Positions 63,883 to 64,000 of a stretch of 64,000 nt of DNA are shown piece by piece. Positions within the stretch are counted from its first letter, which is position 1, and every line of letters begins with the position of its first letter. Below the pieces are notes generated by a model. That model was not told the DNA's origin. It saw only the letters and a program-made list of their open reading frames with translations, and made no database searches. Location of the stretch: the NCBI RefSeq assembly GCF_014697625.1, contig NZ_JACJSG010000002.1, forward strand, positions 186,001-250,000, in the 5' to 3' direction. A program made the position numbers and the translations under genes. Origin of the DNA: Anabaena azotica FACHB-119 (GTDB taxonomy: Bacteria > Cyanobacteriota > Cyanobacteriia > Cyanobacteriales > Nostocaceae).

Positions 63883-64000
63883 AAAAACCTAATATCTTAT
63901 ACCAATTCCAAGAATCTTGACAACACATCCAATATCTGTAGGGGCGCACAGCAGTGCATTAGTGTCAACTTAAGGAGCATCAGCCCAAACAAGAGCCGAG

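Overview
The window comes from the chromosome of a filamentous, heterocyst-forming-type cyanobacterium (Nostoc/Anabaena group). The evidence is dense GCGATCGC (HIP1) octamers, heptamer-type short tandem repeats (variants of CCCCTGT, AACTGAT, AGTCAAT, ACAGGTG) in most intergenic spaces, many small hairpin elements, and lineage-typical genes: helical carotenoid proteins, a PATAN-CheY-CheW-MCP-CheA locus, FtsH, ClpS, and a lactate oxidase-like flavoprotein. The species is inferred only to the group.

Layout. 1-7.5 kb: an Hsp70-family gene cut by the window edge, the UV endonuclease uvsE, a Uma2 nuclease with a repeat-built tail, ftsH, a class IV aminotransferase and a membrane-anchored protein. 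7.9-10.3 kb: a compact three-gene operon of unknown function ending in a membrane protein. 10.7-17 kb: central carbon metabolism (ackA, tal, pyk, gap), interrupted by two tandem paralogous genes for small secreted Arg/Tyr-rich proteins. 17.4-22.1 kb: photoprotection, with two helical carotenoid proteins and a C-terminal-domain homologue of OCP, i.e. the orange carotenoid protein split into separate genes, plus queG and a HAD phosphatase. 22-31 kb: a CAP-domain secreted protein, a large CHASE3 hybrid kinase, a TerB-like protein, a WD40 protein, an SDR and a UPF0175 protein. 31.7-35.2 kb: cheR, cheB and a hybrid kinase. 36-45 kb: a secreted Ntn-type amide hydrolase and a five-gene chemotaxis-like operon (hmp/pil type) on the minus strand. 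45.9-54.7 kb: proA, an exported FAD oxidoreductase, clpS with a DUF2103 gene, an acyltransferase and a DUF938 methyltransferase. 54.7-64 kb: tRNA-Ala(UGC), trhO, a lactate oxidase-like gene, tRNA-Leu(CAA), a decayed IS630-type element, a 1398-residue CheB-CheR-PAS-kinase-receiver fusion, and a MoeB-rhodanese protein.

How the genes work together. Signal transduction dominates: three large kinases, a complete CheA-type pathway and two CheB/CheR modules, one split and one fused. Photoprotection (HCP plus CTDH) lies near glycolytic and pentose-phosphate genes. Two tRNA-wobble enzymes (queG, trhO) are present, trhO directly beside a tRNA-Ala(UGC) of the kind it modifies.

The most unusual content is non-coding. 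At least five distinct families of short inverted-repeat elements occur. Several are nested inside one another, one has a perfect 10-bp target duplication, and one family has arms that co-vary so that each copy keeps its hairpin. Two intrinsic terminators without an upstream gene on their strand suggest small RNAs. I recognise no CRISPR array, prophage or rRNA operon. The best candidate for undescribed protein biology is the three-gene operon at 7.9-10.3 kb.
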